The notes under the pieces: model-generated
The model's input: the letters and a program-made list of their open reading frames with translations, nothing else
What the model was told of the DNA's origin: nothing
Databases searched by the model: none
DNA from: OLB23 sp965230965
GTDB lineage: Bacteria; Patescibacteriota; Microgenomatia; UBA1406; HO2-37-13b
Direction: 5' to 3'
DNA length: 64,000 nt
Assembly: GCA_965230965.1 (NCBI GenBank)
Contig: OZ246401.1
Location: 124,001 to 188,000 of the forward strand
Program-made: the position numbers and the translations under genes
Part shown: piece after piece, positions 8,929 to 16,745 of the stretch
How the letters are laid out: each line of letters opens with the position of its first letter
Numbering within the stretch: the stretch's first letter is position 1

Positions 8929-9333
8929 TTACTTTTTCGCTGCTGCTTGTGTTAATTTTGCTAAATCTTCCTTCTTAAGGGCACCTACCGTCTTTCTCTT
9001 TCCACGTCGCGTACGGGCATTTGAACGCGTTCTCTGACCATGAGCCGGGAGACCACGCAAATGTCGAATACCACGATATGCACCAATTTCTCTTAATCTC
9101 TTAATATTCGAATTAATTTCTTCTTTAAGATCTCCTTCAACTTTAAATGTACTGACCTCTGTTTGAATTTTATGCACCTCATCTTCTGTGAGGTCTTTTA
9201 CTTTTTTATGCGTATCAACACCAATCTTGCTTAATATATCCGATGATTTTTTCCAACCAATGCCATATACGATGGTAAGTGCGTATTCAATGCGCTTGTC
9301 ATCTGGCAAATTTCTTCCTGAAATACGAATCAT
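8929..9333 (-). CDS. rpsM: 30S ribosomal protein S13 (uS13)
   Basis: 134 residues, slightly longer than average because of the Lys/Ala-rich tail. It begins with MIRISGRNLPDDKRIEYAL and contains the helix-two-turn-helix region and the RHLRGLPAHGQRTRSNARTR motif. S13 contacts the large subunit at the head bridge. First in the order rpsM-rpsK-rpsD-rpoA, right after rpmJ. Confidence 0.97.
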   Translation of the reverse strand: MIRISGRNLPDDKRIEYALTIVYGIGWKKSSDILSKIGVDTHKKVKDLTEDEVHKIQTEVSTFKVEGDLKEEINSNIKRLREIGAYRGIRHLRGLPAHGQRTRSNARTRRGKRKTVGALKKEDLAKLTQAAAKK

Positions 9334-9357
9334 GTGTTTCTTTTAATAAATGATTAA

Positions 9358-9471
9358 TTAACCTTGTTTTTGTTTGTGCTTTGGATTCTCACAAATAATA
9401 TACTTACGGCCTTTTCTTTCGACGACCTTACACTTCGGACATCTTCTTTTAACAGCAGCGTGAACTTTCAT
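9358..9471 (-). CDS. rpmJ: 50S ribosomal protein L36 (bL36)
   Basis: A 37-codon gene. The reading starts MKVHAAVKRRCPKCKVVERK and ends KHKQKQG. Cysteines at residues 11, 14 and 27 plus His32 give the C-C-C-H zinc ribbon of the zinc-binding L36 form. ATG is at 9471 and TAA at 9360-9358. It sits 7 bases after the infA stop and 24 bases before rpsM, its standard position. Confidence 0.95.
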   Translation of the reverse strand: MKVHAAVKRRCPKCKVVERKGRKYIICENPKHKQKQG

Positions 9472-9478
9472 AATAAAA

Positions 9479-9703
9479 CTATAATCGATAGATAATTCGC
9501 CCTCGTGAAGGATCGTATTTTGTTACTTCAGCGCGGATTCGATCTCCTGGAAGTATCTTAATATAATGCCTACGCATTCTCCCAGAGAGATAACATGTAA
9601 TTACCCTATTTTCAAACTTCTCTTCAAGTTGAACTTTAAATAAAGTATTAGGAAGGTTTTCGAGTACCTCCCCTTCCACGACCAACACATCCGGACTCTT
9701 CAT
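9479..9703 (-). CDS. infA: translation initiation factor IF-1
   Basis: 74 residues from the ATG at 9703. A longer reading exists from a TTG at 9724 but adds seven residues not found in the family, so the ATG is preferred. It is an S1-type OB fold: VLVVEGEVLENLPNTLFKVQL, ITCYLSGRMRRHYIKILPGDRI and YDPSRGRIIYRL. IF-1 occupies the A site during initiation. It lies between map and rpmJ, the order typical of Gram-positive-like spc/alpha clusters. Confidence 0.96.
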   Translation of the reverse strand: MKSPDVLVVEGEVLENLPNTLFKVQLEEKFENRVITCYLSGRMRRHYIKILPGDRIRAEVTKYDPSRGRIIYRL

Positions 9704-9726
9704 AAAGTCTATATTGTACCACAACC

Positions 9727-10473
9727 CTATGTCAAAATTAAAGACCCATTTTCAGTTATTGCAACAGTGTGTTCAAAGCATGCTGCGAGCGAGTTGTCGG
9801 CGGTTTTTATAGACCATTCATCTTCACTGTATTCCATTTCTCCGCCACCCATAGCATACATGACTTCAACCGCAATAACTAGTCCCAGCCTCAATTCAAG
9901 CGTCTTTTCAATAGGTTTATCGACAAAACATGGAACGTAAGGGTCTTCATGAAGCTCTTTTCCAATGCCATGGCCCACTAAATCGCGCACGATGCTGTAG
10001 CCTGCGCCTTCGATAGTAGATTGAAAAGCCATAGATATATCGCCAATTCTTTTTCCTTTTATCGCAACTTTGAGTGCTTTATTGAGTGCCTGCTTGCCGG
10101 CTTCTAGAAATTGTGTAACTTCTTTTGTCTGTGTACCAACCTGAATCGTTACCGCAGAATCAGTGTGCAATCCTTTATAAAAAACACCAGAATCAATCGT
10201 AACGACATCGCCGTCCTTTAATACACGATCAGATGGCGGCGTATGAACTATCTGCTCATTAACACAGATACAGCTCGCCCATGAATAATCGGGAACCTTT
10301 TTAAAGCCTGGTTCGGCGCCATGATCAATAATATAGGCATCAATAATATCGTTAAGCTGATTAGTTGTCATTCCTGGCTTTGCCACATGAGCAGCTTCTT
10401 TTAGCACATCGTGCAAAATTTTACCGGCATGCTGCATGATAGAGATATCTGCTTGAGTTTTATAGTGAATCAT
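9727..10473 (-). CDS. map: methionine aminopeptidase, type I
   Basis: 248 residues, normal type I length. It removes the N-terminal Met from nascent proteins. The five metal ligands are visible: Asp in VVTIDSG, Asp in HTDSA, His in GHGIG, Glu in IAVEVM and Glu in CFEHT. The substrate-binding His sits in NEQIVHTPP, where most relatives have CHGIP, so this loop is slightly divergent. It starts 2 bases after the adk-fusion stop and is followed by infA. Confidence 0.96.
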   Translation of the reverse strand: MIHYKTQADISIMQHAGKILHDVLKEAAHVAKPGMTTNQLNDIIDAYIIDHGAEPGFKKVPDYSWASCICVNEQIVHTPPSDRVLKDGDVVTIDSGVFYKGLHTDSAVTIQVGTQTKEVTQFLEAGKQALNKALKVAIKGKRIGDISMAFQSTIEGAGYSIVRDLVGHGIGKELHEDPYVPCFVDKPIEKTLELRLGLVIAVEVMYAMGGGEMEYSEDEWSIKTADNSLAACFEHTVAITENGSLILT

Positions 10474-10475
10474 AC

Positions 10476-11609
10476 TTAATCAAGCGCATAAAATACGTCA
10501 CGATAGACTTCTTCGAGCTTTGCATGAAGATCGGCAATAGAACCATCGTTAATAACCATGTAATCAGCAAAAGCTAGCGTTGGACCCTTATTGGCTTGTA
10601 AAATTTCGTTAAGATCACGCTCGGCATTGGCAAGTCCTCTTCGGTCCTTTCTTCGTCCAACTCTGTCATAACGCATTTTTTTATCAGCCCATAGGACCAA
10701 TAAAACAACCTTTGCGTCTTTAAACTCTTTACTTAGATATTGATATTCCTCGAATGAATATAAACCGTCCAGTACAACTAGGGTATTCTTTTCCAATGCT
10801 TTGCTAATTTTTTCCTTACTAAGTACGGCCATTGCCTCCATACCGTACTTTTCGCGAACCTCCATGCGAACTTTTTTATGCACATCTTCTGTATGTTCAA
10901 GCTTTCGTTCCTCGACAAGATCATTAATAATATTGCCGAAATGCACAACAGGAAGTTTTTTGCTCTTAAAATATGTGGTTGCTTCAGTTTTACCTGATCC
11001 TGGGAGCCCTGTAACCGCTAGTACAATTTTTTGCTTCTGACTCCACTCGCGTACTTTGTTTTTATAAAATTCTTTTCCTAATAATTTCAAAATCTCTTCA
11101 TTCACATCTTCAATGCTCTTTGTACCATCAATGCGAATTAGCTTGCCTTTTTCTTCGTAAAACTTAATGACTGGTTTTGTGACTTCTTGAAATATCTCAA
11201 TACGCTTCATGACAGCTGTTACTGTCTGATCATCACGTGCATCTTCAGTTCGATAAGCAATGCGCCAGAGCGCTTCTTTATCGGGAAGATCGATGTAGAT
11301 TATTTTGTCGAGACCATTCTTAAATTTTCTTGCCTGATTTAAAGTTCTAGGGAAGCCATCTAAGATGTACCCTTTTTTATATTCACGTCGTGAAAGATAG
11401 TCTTCCACAATAGGAAGTGTCTCTTCATCTGGCATAAGAAGACCAGAGCTCATGGTTTCTTTTACGTAGCGTCCCATTGCGGTCTTTTCTTTAGCAATTG
11501 TGCGAAAAATATGACCTGTAGAAAGATAGGGTATGCCAAACTGACGGGATAATAGATTTCCCTGCGTAGACTTGCCTGCTCCTGGTATACCAATTAAAAC
11601 TAATTTCAT
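10476..11609 (-). CDS. adk: adenylate kinase fused to a second P-loop kinase domain (UPF0200/dephospho-CoA kinase-like)
   Basis: 377 residues, against 180-220 for ordinary adenylate kinase. Residues 1 to about 185 are adenylate kinase: Walker A GIPGAGKST, the TGHIFR AMP site, GYILDGFPRTLNQA, and a short LID (RTEDARDDQ) without the zinc-finger insert. Residues about 197-377 begin a new Walker A (VTGLPGSGKTEATTYF) and continue VVHFGNIINDLVEER, EVREKYGMEAMAV, LVVLDGLYSFEEY and RVGRRKDRRGLANAERD. This second half resembles the archaeal UPF0200 family and more distantly dephospho-CoA kinase. No frameshift or stop lies between the halves. AMP phosphorylation by the first half is secure; the substrate of the second is unknown. 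Confidence 0.85.
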   Translation of the reverse strand: MKLVLIGIPGAGKSTQGNLLSRQFGIPYLSTGHIFRTIAKEKTAMGRYVKETMSSGLLMPDEETLPIVEDYLSRREYKKGYILDGFPRTLNQARKFKNGLDKIIYIDLPDKEALWRIAYRTEDARDDQTVTAVMKRIEIFQEVTKPVIKFYEEKGKLIRIDGTKSIEDVNEEILKLLGKEFYKNKVREWSQKQKIVLAVTGLPGSGKTEATTYFKSKKLPVVHFGNIINDLVEERKLEHTEDVHKKVRMEVREKYGMEAMAVLSKEKISKALEKNTLVVLDGLYSFEEYQYLSKEFKDAKVVLLVLWADKKMRYDRVGRRKDRRGLANAERDLNEILQANKGPTLAFADYMVINDGSIADLHAKLEEVYRDVFYALD

Positions 11610-11613
11610 GGAT

Positions 11614-11787
11614 TTAGTCGAGCTTTTTGCGTTCTTTATGTTCAGTATGTTTTCGGCAACTCTGGCAGTATTTCATGAGCTTAAGCGCATCAGCGGTATT
11701 TTGCTTGTTGCGTTCAGTTACATAATTAACACTGTTACACACAGTGCACTGCAGTCCGAATTGTAGTCTTTGACCTTTTTTTGCCAT
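11614..11787 (-). CDS. rpmG: 50S ribosomal protein L33 (bL33)
   Basis: A 57-codon gene between secY and adk. It reads MAKKGQRLQFGLQCTVCNSV, then NYVTERNK and LKLMKYCQSCRKHTEHKE. The paired CxxC motifs (residues 14/17 and 41/44) give the zinc-ribbon form of L33. ATG is at 11787 and TAA at 11616-11614. It is 16 bases after the secY stop and 4 before adk. This is an unusual location: L33 normally lies beside rpmB or secE. Confidence 0.92.
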   Translation of the reverse strand: MAKKGQRLQFGLQCTVCNSVNYVTERNKQNTADALKLMKYCQSCRKHTEHKERKKLD

Positions 11788-11803
11788 AATTCAGAATAGA
11801 CTA

Positions 11804-13090
11804 TTAACGGGTATACTTATCGTAGTGCTTCATAGCAACTTGTGTTTCGAGAACCTTGAAGGTTTCTAAGACAACCGATACGACGATTAACACCCCTGTT
11901 CCACCAATAACAAGATTACTTGTTCCGGTCAACCCTGCAATTATAGCAGGTAATATAGCAATTGTGCCGAGAAAAAGCGCACCAACAGTAGTTATCCTGA
12001 AAAGAATGTTTTGAAGATATGCGCGTGTTGCAGCTCCTGGGCGAATTCCTGGTATAAAGCCGCCATGCTTTTGAATTTCTTCTGAAATTTTATCTGGATT
12101 AAATACTATGACGGTGTAAAAGAATGTGAAAGCGACAACAAGGACGAAGTACATAATGTTGTACACAGCTCCTTGTGGATGGAAGGCTTGGGTCAAAAAA
12201 CGTGCGATCCCTGCAACGGCAGGATTCTTCGTCCCTAAAAGGAAGTTCCCAATAAGCTGTGGGAAAAGAACAAACGATATTGCGAATATAATAGGAATAA
12301 CACCAGCTTGATTAAGTTTTAATGGTAAAAAGTTTGTGGCGCCTTGATAAACTCTGTTGCCTTTAATGCGTTTTGCATAGTATACCGGGACCTTCCTAAC
12401 AGCTTGATTTACAAAGACTACACCTGCTATAACAACAATCATCAAAGCCATGACGATAGCCGAAGAAACAACGCTCTCTGATGTTGAGGTAAAAAGAGCA
12501 TGACTTGCTACCACAGGAATTCTAGCAACGATCCCTGCAAATATAAGCATCGACACACCATTTCCAATACCGAATTCAGAAATAATCTCACCAAACCAAA
12601 GCAGTACAAATGAACCTGCGGTTAGCGTCACAAGAAATGCAATGAATTCAAGGAAGCCAAGATTGGAAATAACCTGTTGATTCCTGAGTACAACATACAT
12701 ACCAATACCTTGGACGAGCGTAATGGGGAGTGTAAGAAGGCGTGTATATTGATTAATTTTAGATCTACCGTATTCACCTTCTTTTGTTAGTTGTTCTAAC
12801 TGTGGAATGACAAGCGACATTAACTGAATAATAATAGATGCATTAATATAGGGGCCTAAACCTAATGCCATAACAGAAAAATTAATGAGTGTTCCTCCTG
12901 AGAAAATATCAAGAAGTGCAAAGAATTGATTTGATGCAAATAAGCCTTGCAATGCTGCTCTATCAACGACTGGAACAGGGAGATAGGCAAATACCCTAAA
13001 GATAGCGATGATACCGAAGGTTATGAAAATTTTTCTGCGTAAAGCAGGATCTTTAAGAAAAATCTTTAATTTCTGAAGCGGGTTATTCAT
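11804..13090 (-). CDS. secY: preprotein translocase subunit SecY
   Basis: 428 residues, ten membrane helices by hydropathy, full length. Recognisable segments include GGTLINFSVMALGLGPYINASIIIQL in helix 2, the GIGNGVSMLIFAGIV region, and GFIPGIRPGAATRAYL of the cytoplasmic loop before helix 9. It is the channel of the Sec export system for the many secreted and membrane proteins encoded here. The start overlaps the rplO stop by 4 bases (ATGA), so the two are probably translationally coupled. Confidence 0.97.
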   Translation of the reverse strand: MNNPLQKLKIFLKDPALRRKIFITFGIIAIFRVFAYLPVPVVDRAALQGLFASNQFFALLDIFSGGTLINFSVMALGLGPYINASIIIQLMSLVIPQLEQLTKEGEYGRSKINQYTRLLTLPITLVQGIGMYVVLRNQQVISNLGFLEFIAFLVTLTAGSFVLLWFGEIISEFGIGNGVSMLIFAGIVARIPVVASHALFTSTSESVVSSAIVMALMIVVIAGVVFVNQAVRKVPVYYAKRIKGNRVYQGATNFLPLKLNQAGVIPIIFAISFVLFPQLIGNFLLGTKNPAVAGIARFLTQAFHPQGAVYNIMYFVLVVAFTFFYTVIVFNPDKISEEIQKHGGFIPGIRPGAATRAYLQNILFRITTVGALFLGTIAILPAIIAGLTGTSNLVIGGTGVLIVVSVVLETFKVLETQVAMKHYDKYTR

Positions 13091-13533
13091 AGAACGACGA
13101 CCGATCCTCCTGCCTGCTCAATCTTTTCTTTTGCTACTCGTGAAACAGGAAGCGCAACCTGTAACGGAACCGAAAGGTTCCCACTAGATACTATTTTAAC
13201 ACCTCTTACTCTTGCTGACATGTCAATTATGCGCTTTTCGATAAGAGTATCAATAGTAACGGTTGCGTTTGCTTCAAATTTTGAAAGGGTATCTAAGTTT
13301 AGAGTTAATGCTCTTGGCTTCACAGATTTATTCTTTCCTTTTCCACGTAAGAGTGGATATTTTTTGACTGCTCTGTTTTGCCCTCCTTCAAAGTGAAGTG
13401 GAATAGTTGTACGTGCTGATTGATGACGTGTCGTACCTCGACCAGATTTTGCACCAGCACCACTACCGAGTCCCCGACCGAGTCGTTTCTTTTTGTTCTC
13501 AACAATTTTTACCAATAAATGTAACTGTGTCAT
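13087..13533 (-). CDS. rplO: 50S ribosomal protein L15 (uL15)
   Basis: 148 residues, normal length. The glycine-rich basic start (KKKRLGRGLGSGAGAKSGRGT) and the C-terminal VSRVAKEKIEQAGGSVVVL are typical. Immediately upstream is rpsE (gap 4 bases), with no room for rpmD (uL30), which lies here in most bacteria. Confidence 0.96.
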   Translation of the reverse strand: MTQLHLLVKIVENKKKRLGRGLGSGAGAKSGRGTTRHQSARTTIPLHFEGGQNRAVKKYPLLRGKGKNKSVKPRALTLNLDTLSKFEANATVTIDTLIEKRIIDMSARVRGVKIVSSGNLSVPLQVALPVSRVAKEKIEQAGGSVVVL

Positions 13534-13537
13534 ATAA

Positions 13538-14026
13538 TTATTTTCTAGGTTTTAAGCTCTCCAGCGCCTTCATAACGGCATATACATTTGAAACCTGATT
13601 TCGTGAACCTAAGATTTTTCCAGATGCATTTTTAACACCGCCAAGCGACAAAATAGAACGGACAACACTTCCTACTTTCAAACCTGCACCTTTTGGCGCT
13701 GGCTTCAAAATAATGTTTGATGACTTAAATTTAACTTTAATATCGTGTGGAAGTGTTTCCTCGTATACTGGGATTTCAAGCATATTTTTTCGTGCATATA
13801 AAATCGCCTTTTTTATTGCCTGTGGAACTTCAAGACCACGACCTAAGCCAATACCAACTTTGCTAATATTGTCACCAACTACAACAAGAGCAGAAAAACT
13901 AATGTAGTTTCCACCCTTTGTTTTTTTAGATAAACGACGTATAAGTAAAACCTTTTCCTCGATGCCATCTTGAGGCTCGCGTCGCTGTCTTTGTTGGTTA
14001 TTGTTACGATTATTTCTTCCGTCCAT
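13538..14026 (-). CDS. rpsE: 30S ribosomal protein S5 (uS5)
   Basis: 162 residues. It has the double-stranded RNA-binding-like N-terminal domain (EEKVLLIRRLSKKTKGGNYISFSALVVVGD) and the C-terminal domain (GAGLKVGSVVRSILSLGGVKNASGKILGS, with NVYAVMKAL). S5 contributes to decoding accuracy and mRNA helicase activity. The basic, Asn/Gln-rich first 20 residues are lineage-specific. Confidence 0.97.
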   Translation of the reverse strand: MDGRNNRNNNQQRQRREPQDGIEEKVLLIRRLSKKTKGGNYISFSALVVVGDNISKVGIGLGRGLEVPQAIKKAILYARKNMLEIPVYEETLPHDIKVKFKSSNIILKPAPKGAGLKVGSVVRSILSLGGVKNASGKILGSRNQVSNVYAVMKALESLKPRK

Positions 14027-14032
14027 AATATT

Positions 14033-14386
14033 TTATATTGTAATACCGCCTTCTCTAACTGATTCAGCGAGAGCCTTTACTCTTCCCTTGTAAGGGTAAG
14101 AACCGCGGTCAAAAACCACTTGTGTAATTTTTGCTTTCTTCATAAGTTCGGCAATAGTCTTGCCAACATGCTGAGCTTTCTGCATTGAGCTCATTTTTTC
14201 ACCATCTTTAAGCGATGCATCGCTTGCTGATACCAAGGTACTCATCTTATGATCGTCAATAACTTGAGCATAAATATGCTTGTTACTGCGATGCACAGAG
14301 AGTCTTGGATGTACAGACATGCGAATAATTCTTGATCGCACTCTCTTTTGCACTCTTTTTCTTCGTACTAATATTTTATTTTTCAT
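14033..14386 (-). CDS. rplR: 50S ribosomal protein L18 (uL18)
   Basis: 117 residues, normal length. Motifs: RLSVHRSNKHIYAQVIDD, the AQHVGKTIAELMKKAKI helix and VVFDRGSYPYKGRVKALAESVREGGI at the end. L18 binds 5S rRNA with L5. It lies 6 bases after rpsE in reverse order, between rplF and rpsE as is standard. Confidence 0.97.
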   Translation of the reverse strand: MKNKILVRRKRVQKRVRSRIIRMSVHPRLSVHRSNKHIYAQVIDDHKMSTLVSASDASLKDGEKMSSMQKAQHVGKTIAELMKKAKITQVVFDRGSYPYKGRVKALAESVREGGITI

Positions 14387-14390
14387 AGAA

Positions 14391-14930
14391 TTATGCTGTC
14401 TTGGCCTTCTTACCTGGCTTCAACTTAATTTGCTCACCTTCATAACGAATTCCTTTACCTTTGTATGGATCTGGCTTACGAATCGACTTGATTCTATCTG
14501 CTATTTGGCCAACTTTTTGCTTATCTGCTCCCGATATTGTCACAACATTTGCCTGAACTGCATACTGTATACCTTCCACACTCATAAACTTGACTGGATG
14601 TGAATATCCAACATCAAAGACCAGATCCCTCCCTTGCAACTTTACTTTATACCCCGTACCTAATACTTCCAACTTTTTTTCCCATGATTTTGTCACACCG
14701 AGAACTGCATTATTAATAAGTCGTTGTGCAAGACCATGCAATGCTTTTGTCTCATTTACATTATTTTCTCTCTTAACGACAAGAACGCCATCACCCGCTT
14801 CAACGACAATATTTCGTGGCACTGCGACATTTAACTCGCCTTGTGGTCCCTTCACATTGACAGAACCGTCCATTACCTGAACTTGGACACCGTCTATAAC
14901 TGTTACTGGTTGATTTCCTATACGTGACAT
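14391..14930 (-). CDS. rplF: 50S ribosomal protein L6 (uL6)
   Basis: 179 residues from the ATG at 14930 (MSRIGNQPV). A TTG two codons upstream is also possible but not needed. The family C-terminal signature is present: RIKSIRKPDPYKGKGIRYEGE, followed by a KPGKKAKTA tail. L6 lies near the GTPase centre. Standard position between rpsH and rplR. Confidence 0.96.
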   Translation of the reverse strand: MSRIGNQPVTVIDGVQVQVMDGSVNVKGPQGELNVAVPRNIVVEAGDGVLVVKRENNVNETKALHGLAQRLINNAVLGVTKSWEKKLEVLGTGYKVKLQGRDLVFDVGYSHPVKFMSVEGIQYAVQANVVTISGADKQKVGQIADRIKSIRKPDPYKGKGIRYEGEQIKLKPGKKAKTA

Positions 14931-14936
14931 ATGCAA

Positions 14937-15329
14937 TTACCAAATTTGAAAGAGGATTTCTCCTCCAATTTTTGATGCTCGTGCTTCTCTATCTGACATA
15001 ATACCTTTTGATGTAGAAAGTACAGACATTCCAAGACCACCTAATACAGGTCGCATATCTTGAAGTCTTTTGTACGTTCTTCGTCCAGGCTTTGAAACTA
15101 ATTTCAATCCTCTTATTGCTCCTTTGCTATCTTCATACGAAAGTTCGACTTGAATATTTTTCTTTACTCCATCTTCTTCAACTGCAAAATCTTTAACATA
15201 TCCTTCTTTCTTCAAAAGAGTAAGAACATTCATGTTTAACTTTGAATAGCGACAGGCAATAGAAGGTTTCTCAGCCATGTAGCCATTTTTAATTCGAATA
15301 ACTAGATCAATAATTAAACTTGTCATCAT
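14937..15329 (-). CDS. rpsH: 30S ribosomal protein S8 (uS8)
   Basis: 130 residues. Two adjacent ATGs (15329 and 15326) are both possible starts. The C-terminal signature is clear: GLGMSVLSTSKGIMSDREARASKIGGEILFQIW. S8 binds the central domain of 16S rRNA and in E. coli represses the spc operon. Upstream lies rpsS, not rpsN as expected. Confidence 0.96.
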   Translation of the reverse strand: MMTSLIIDLVIRIKNGYMAEKPSIACRYSKLNMNVLTLLKKEGYVKDFAVEEDGVKKNIQVELSYEDSKGAIRGLKLVSKPGRRTYKRLQDMRPVLGGLGMSVLSTSKGIMSDREARASKIGGEILFQIW

Positions 15330-15333
15330 AGGA

Positions 15334-15618
15334 TTAAGTCTTTTCTAATACACGCTTTGTAACTTTACCGTGTGTTCTAAATGTTCTACTTAAGGCAAAT
15401 TCACCAAGTCTATGGCCAACCATACCTTCACTTACAAAAATCTCTACAAATCTTCTACCATCATGTATTGCTAACTTGTGTCCAACAAAGTCTGGTGAGA
15501 CCTGTGATCGACGAGCCCATGTTTTTAACACAGAACGATCACCAGAAGCTTTTTGCTTATCTATTTTCTCTTGCAATTTTGCATCAATATATGGTCCTTT
15601 TTTAGCTGATCGTGACAT
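15334..15618 (-). CDS. rpsS: 30S ribosomal protein S19 (uS19), relocated
   Basis: 94 residues, normal length. Unmistakable S19 signatures: MSRSAKKGPYIDAKLQEKI, the TWARRSQVSPDFVGHKLAIHDGR region and MVGHRLGEFALSRTFRTH. S19 sits in the head of the small subunit with S13. In nearly all bacteria rpsS lies between rplB and rplV; here those two genes are 1 base apart and rpsS instead lies between rpsN (3-base gap) and rpsH (4-base gap). Confidence 0.97.
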   Translation of the reverse strand: MSRSAKKGPYIDAKLQEKIDKQKASGDRSVLKTWARRSQVSPDFVGHKLAIHDGRRFVEIFVSEGMVGHRLGEFALSRTFRTHGKVTKRVLEKT

Positions 15619-15621
15619 AAG

Positions 15622-15891
15622 TTACCAAGAAATTTTTTTAACTCCAGGAATTTCTCCTTTAAGTGCTTTTTCTCTAAAAACAATGCGCGACAATCCAAAT
15701 CTTCGCAAGTACCCTCTGCTTCTTCCCGTTATCATACATCTGTTGCGCAATCTGGTTGGACTTGCATTACGTGGAAGAGCTGCTAAAGAAACATAATCAC
15801 CCTTAGCTTTTAACTCTGCACGCAAAGCAGCGTACTTTGCCACCATTTTTTGTCTTCTTTTTTCTTTTTCTAAAATTCCTTTTTTAGCCAT
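15622..15891 (-). CDS. rpsN: 30S ribosomal protein S14 (uS14), zinc-free long form
   Basis: 89 residues from the ATG at 15891; a longer reading from 15900 would overlap the rplE stop and is not favoured. It is the long form without the CxxC zinc ribbon: MAKKGILEKEKRRQKMVAKY, LPRNASPTRLRNRCMITGRSRG and FREKALKGEIPGVKKISW. It follows rplE by 1 base. Confidence 0.95.
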   Translation of the reverse strand: MAKKGILEKEKRRQKMVAKYAALRAELKAKGDYVSLAALPRNASPTRLRNRCMITGRSRGYLRRFGLSRIVFREKALKGEIPGVKKISW

Positions 15892-15892
15892 A

Positions 15893-16429
15893 TTAGTCAA
15901 TAAAAATTAATCCCATTTCTTCTAAGAGTTTTCTGGCATGCACATCTGAAGTAGCAGATGTTACAAGAGTAATCTCCAATCCTCTAATCTTGTCTATTTT
16001 ATCATAATCTATCTCAGGGAAAAGAGTTTGATCTGATATGCCAATATTAAGGTTTCCGCGACCGTCAAGACTTTTTGCAGGAATACCTCGAAAATCACGA
16101 ATACGTGGCAAAACAATCTTCAAAAACTTTTCAAGGAAATCATACATTTTTTCACCTCTCAAGGTCACTTTAGCACCTATGGGCTGACCTTTTCTAATTT
16201 TGAAAGCAGCAACGGATTTTCTTGCATGAGCAATAACAGGCTTTTGACCAGCGATTTGTGCAAGATCACTCAGCACATGTTCGACTGCTGCTTTGCTTGT
16301 TGCGCCTTCTCCACAACCAATATTCAATACCACTTTTTGCATTTTTGGTACTAAATGCTTATTTTTGAGATCAAGCTCCTTATATAGCTTGTCAAATGTT
16401 TCTTTATTGTATTTTTCTTTAAGTTTCAT
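15893..16429 (-). CDS. rplE: 50S ribosomal protein L5 (uL5)
   Basis: 178 residues, normal length. Signatures: VPKMQKVVLNIGCGEGA near residue 28, QKPVIAHARKSVAAFKIRKGQPIGAKVTLRG, and RDFRGIPAKSLDGRGNLNIGI. It binds 5S rRNA and contacts the small subunit head. Located between rplX and rpsN. Confidence 0.97.
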   Translation of the reverse strand: MKLKEKYNKETFDKLYKELDLKNKHLVPKMQKVVLNIGCGEGATSKAAVEHVLSDLAQIAGQKPVIAHARKSVAAFKIRKGQPIGAKVTLRGEKMYDFLEKFLKIVLPRIRDFRGIPAKSLDGRGNLNIGISDQTLFPEIDYDKIDKIRGLEITLVTSATSDVHARKLLEEMGLIFID

Positions 16430-16434
16430 AGATT

Positions 16435-16743
16435 TTACTTAATTCTCTCGTTGGTTTTTTTCTCAACGCGAAACTTTTTTTTACCTTCAATCACATATCC
16501 AACTCTCGTTATTTTTTTAGCTGATGAACTCATCAACATAACATTTGATGCGTCGAGTGGACGTGGCATCTCGATTACTCCGCCCTGTGGAAATTGATCG
16601 CTTTTTCGCACGTGACGCTTGTAAATATTTAAACCTGCGATTAACACTTTGTTTTTATTTTCATAGACTCGTTCAATTGTTCCTTCTTTACCTTTGTCTT
16701 TACCGGCAATTATGCGAACTTTGTCGCCTTTTTTAAGTTTCAT
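16435..16743 (-). CDS. rplX: 50S ribosomal protein L24 (uL24)
   Basis: 102 residues, normal length. The KOW motif occupies residues 4-30 (LKKGDKVRIIAGKDKGKEG), then GLNIYKRHVRKSDQFPQGGVIEMPRPLDASNV in pieces. It is an early assembly protein near the peptide exit tunnel. Standard position between rplN (2-base gap) and rplE. Confidence 0.97.
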   Translation of the reverse strand: MKLKKGDKVRIIAGKDKGKEGTIERVYENKNKVLIAGLNIYKRHVRKSDQFPQGGVIEMPRPLDASNVMLMSSSAKKITRVGYVIEGKKKFRVEKKTNERIK

Positions 16744-16745
16744 AG

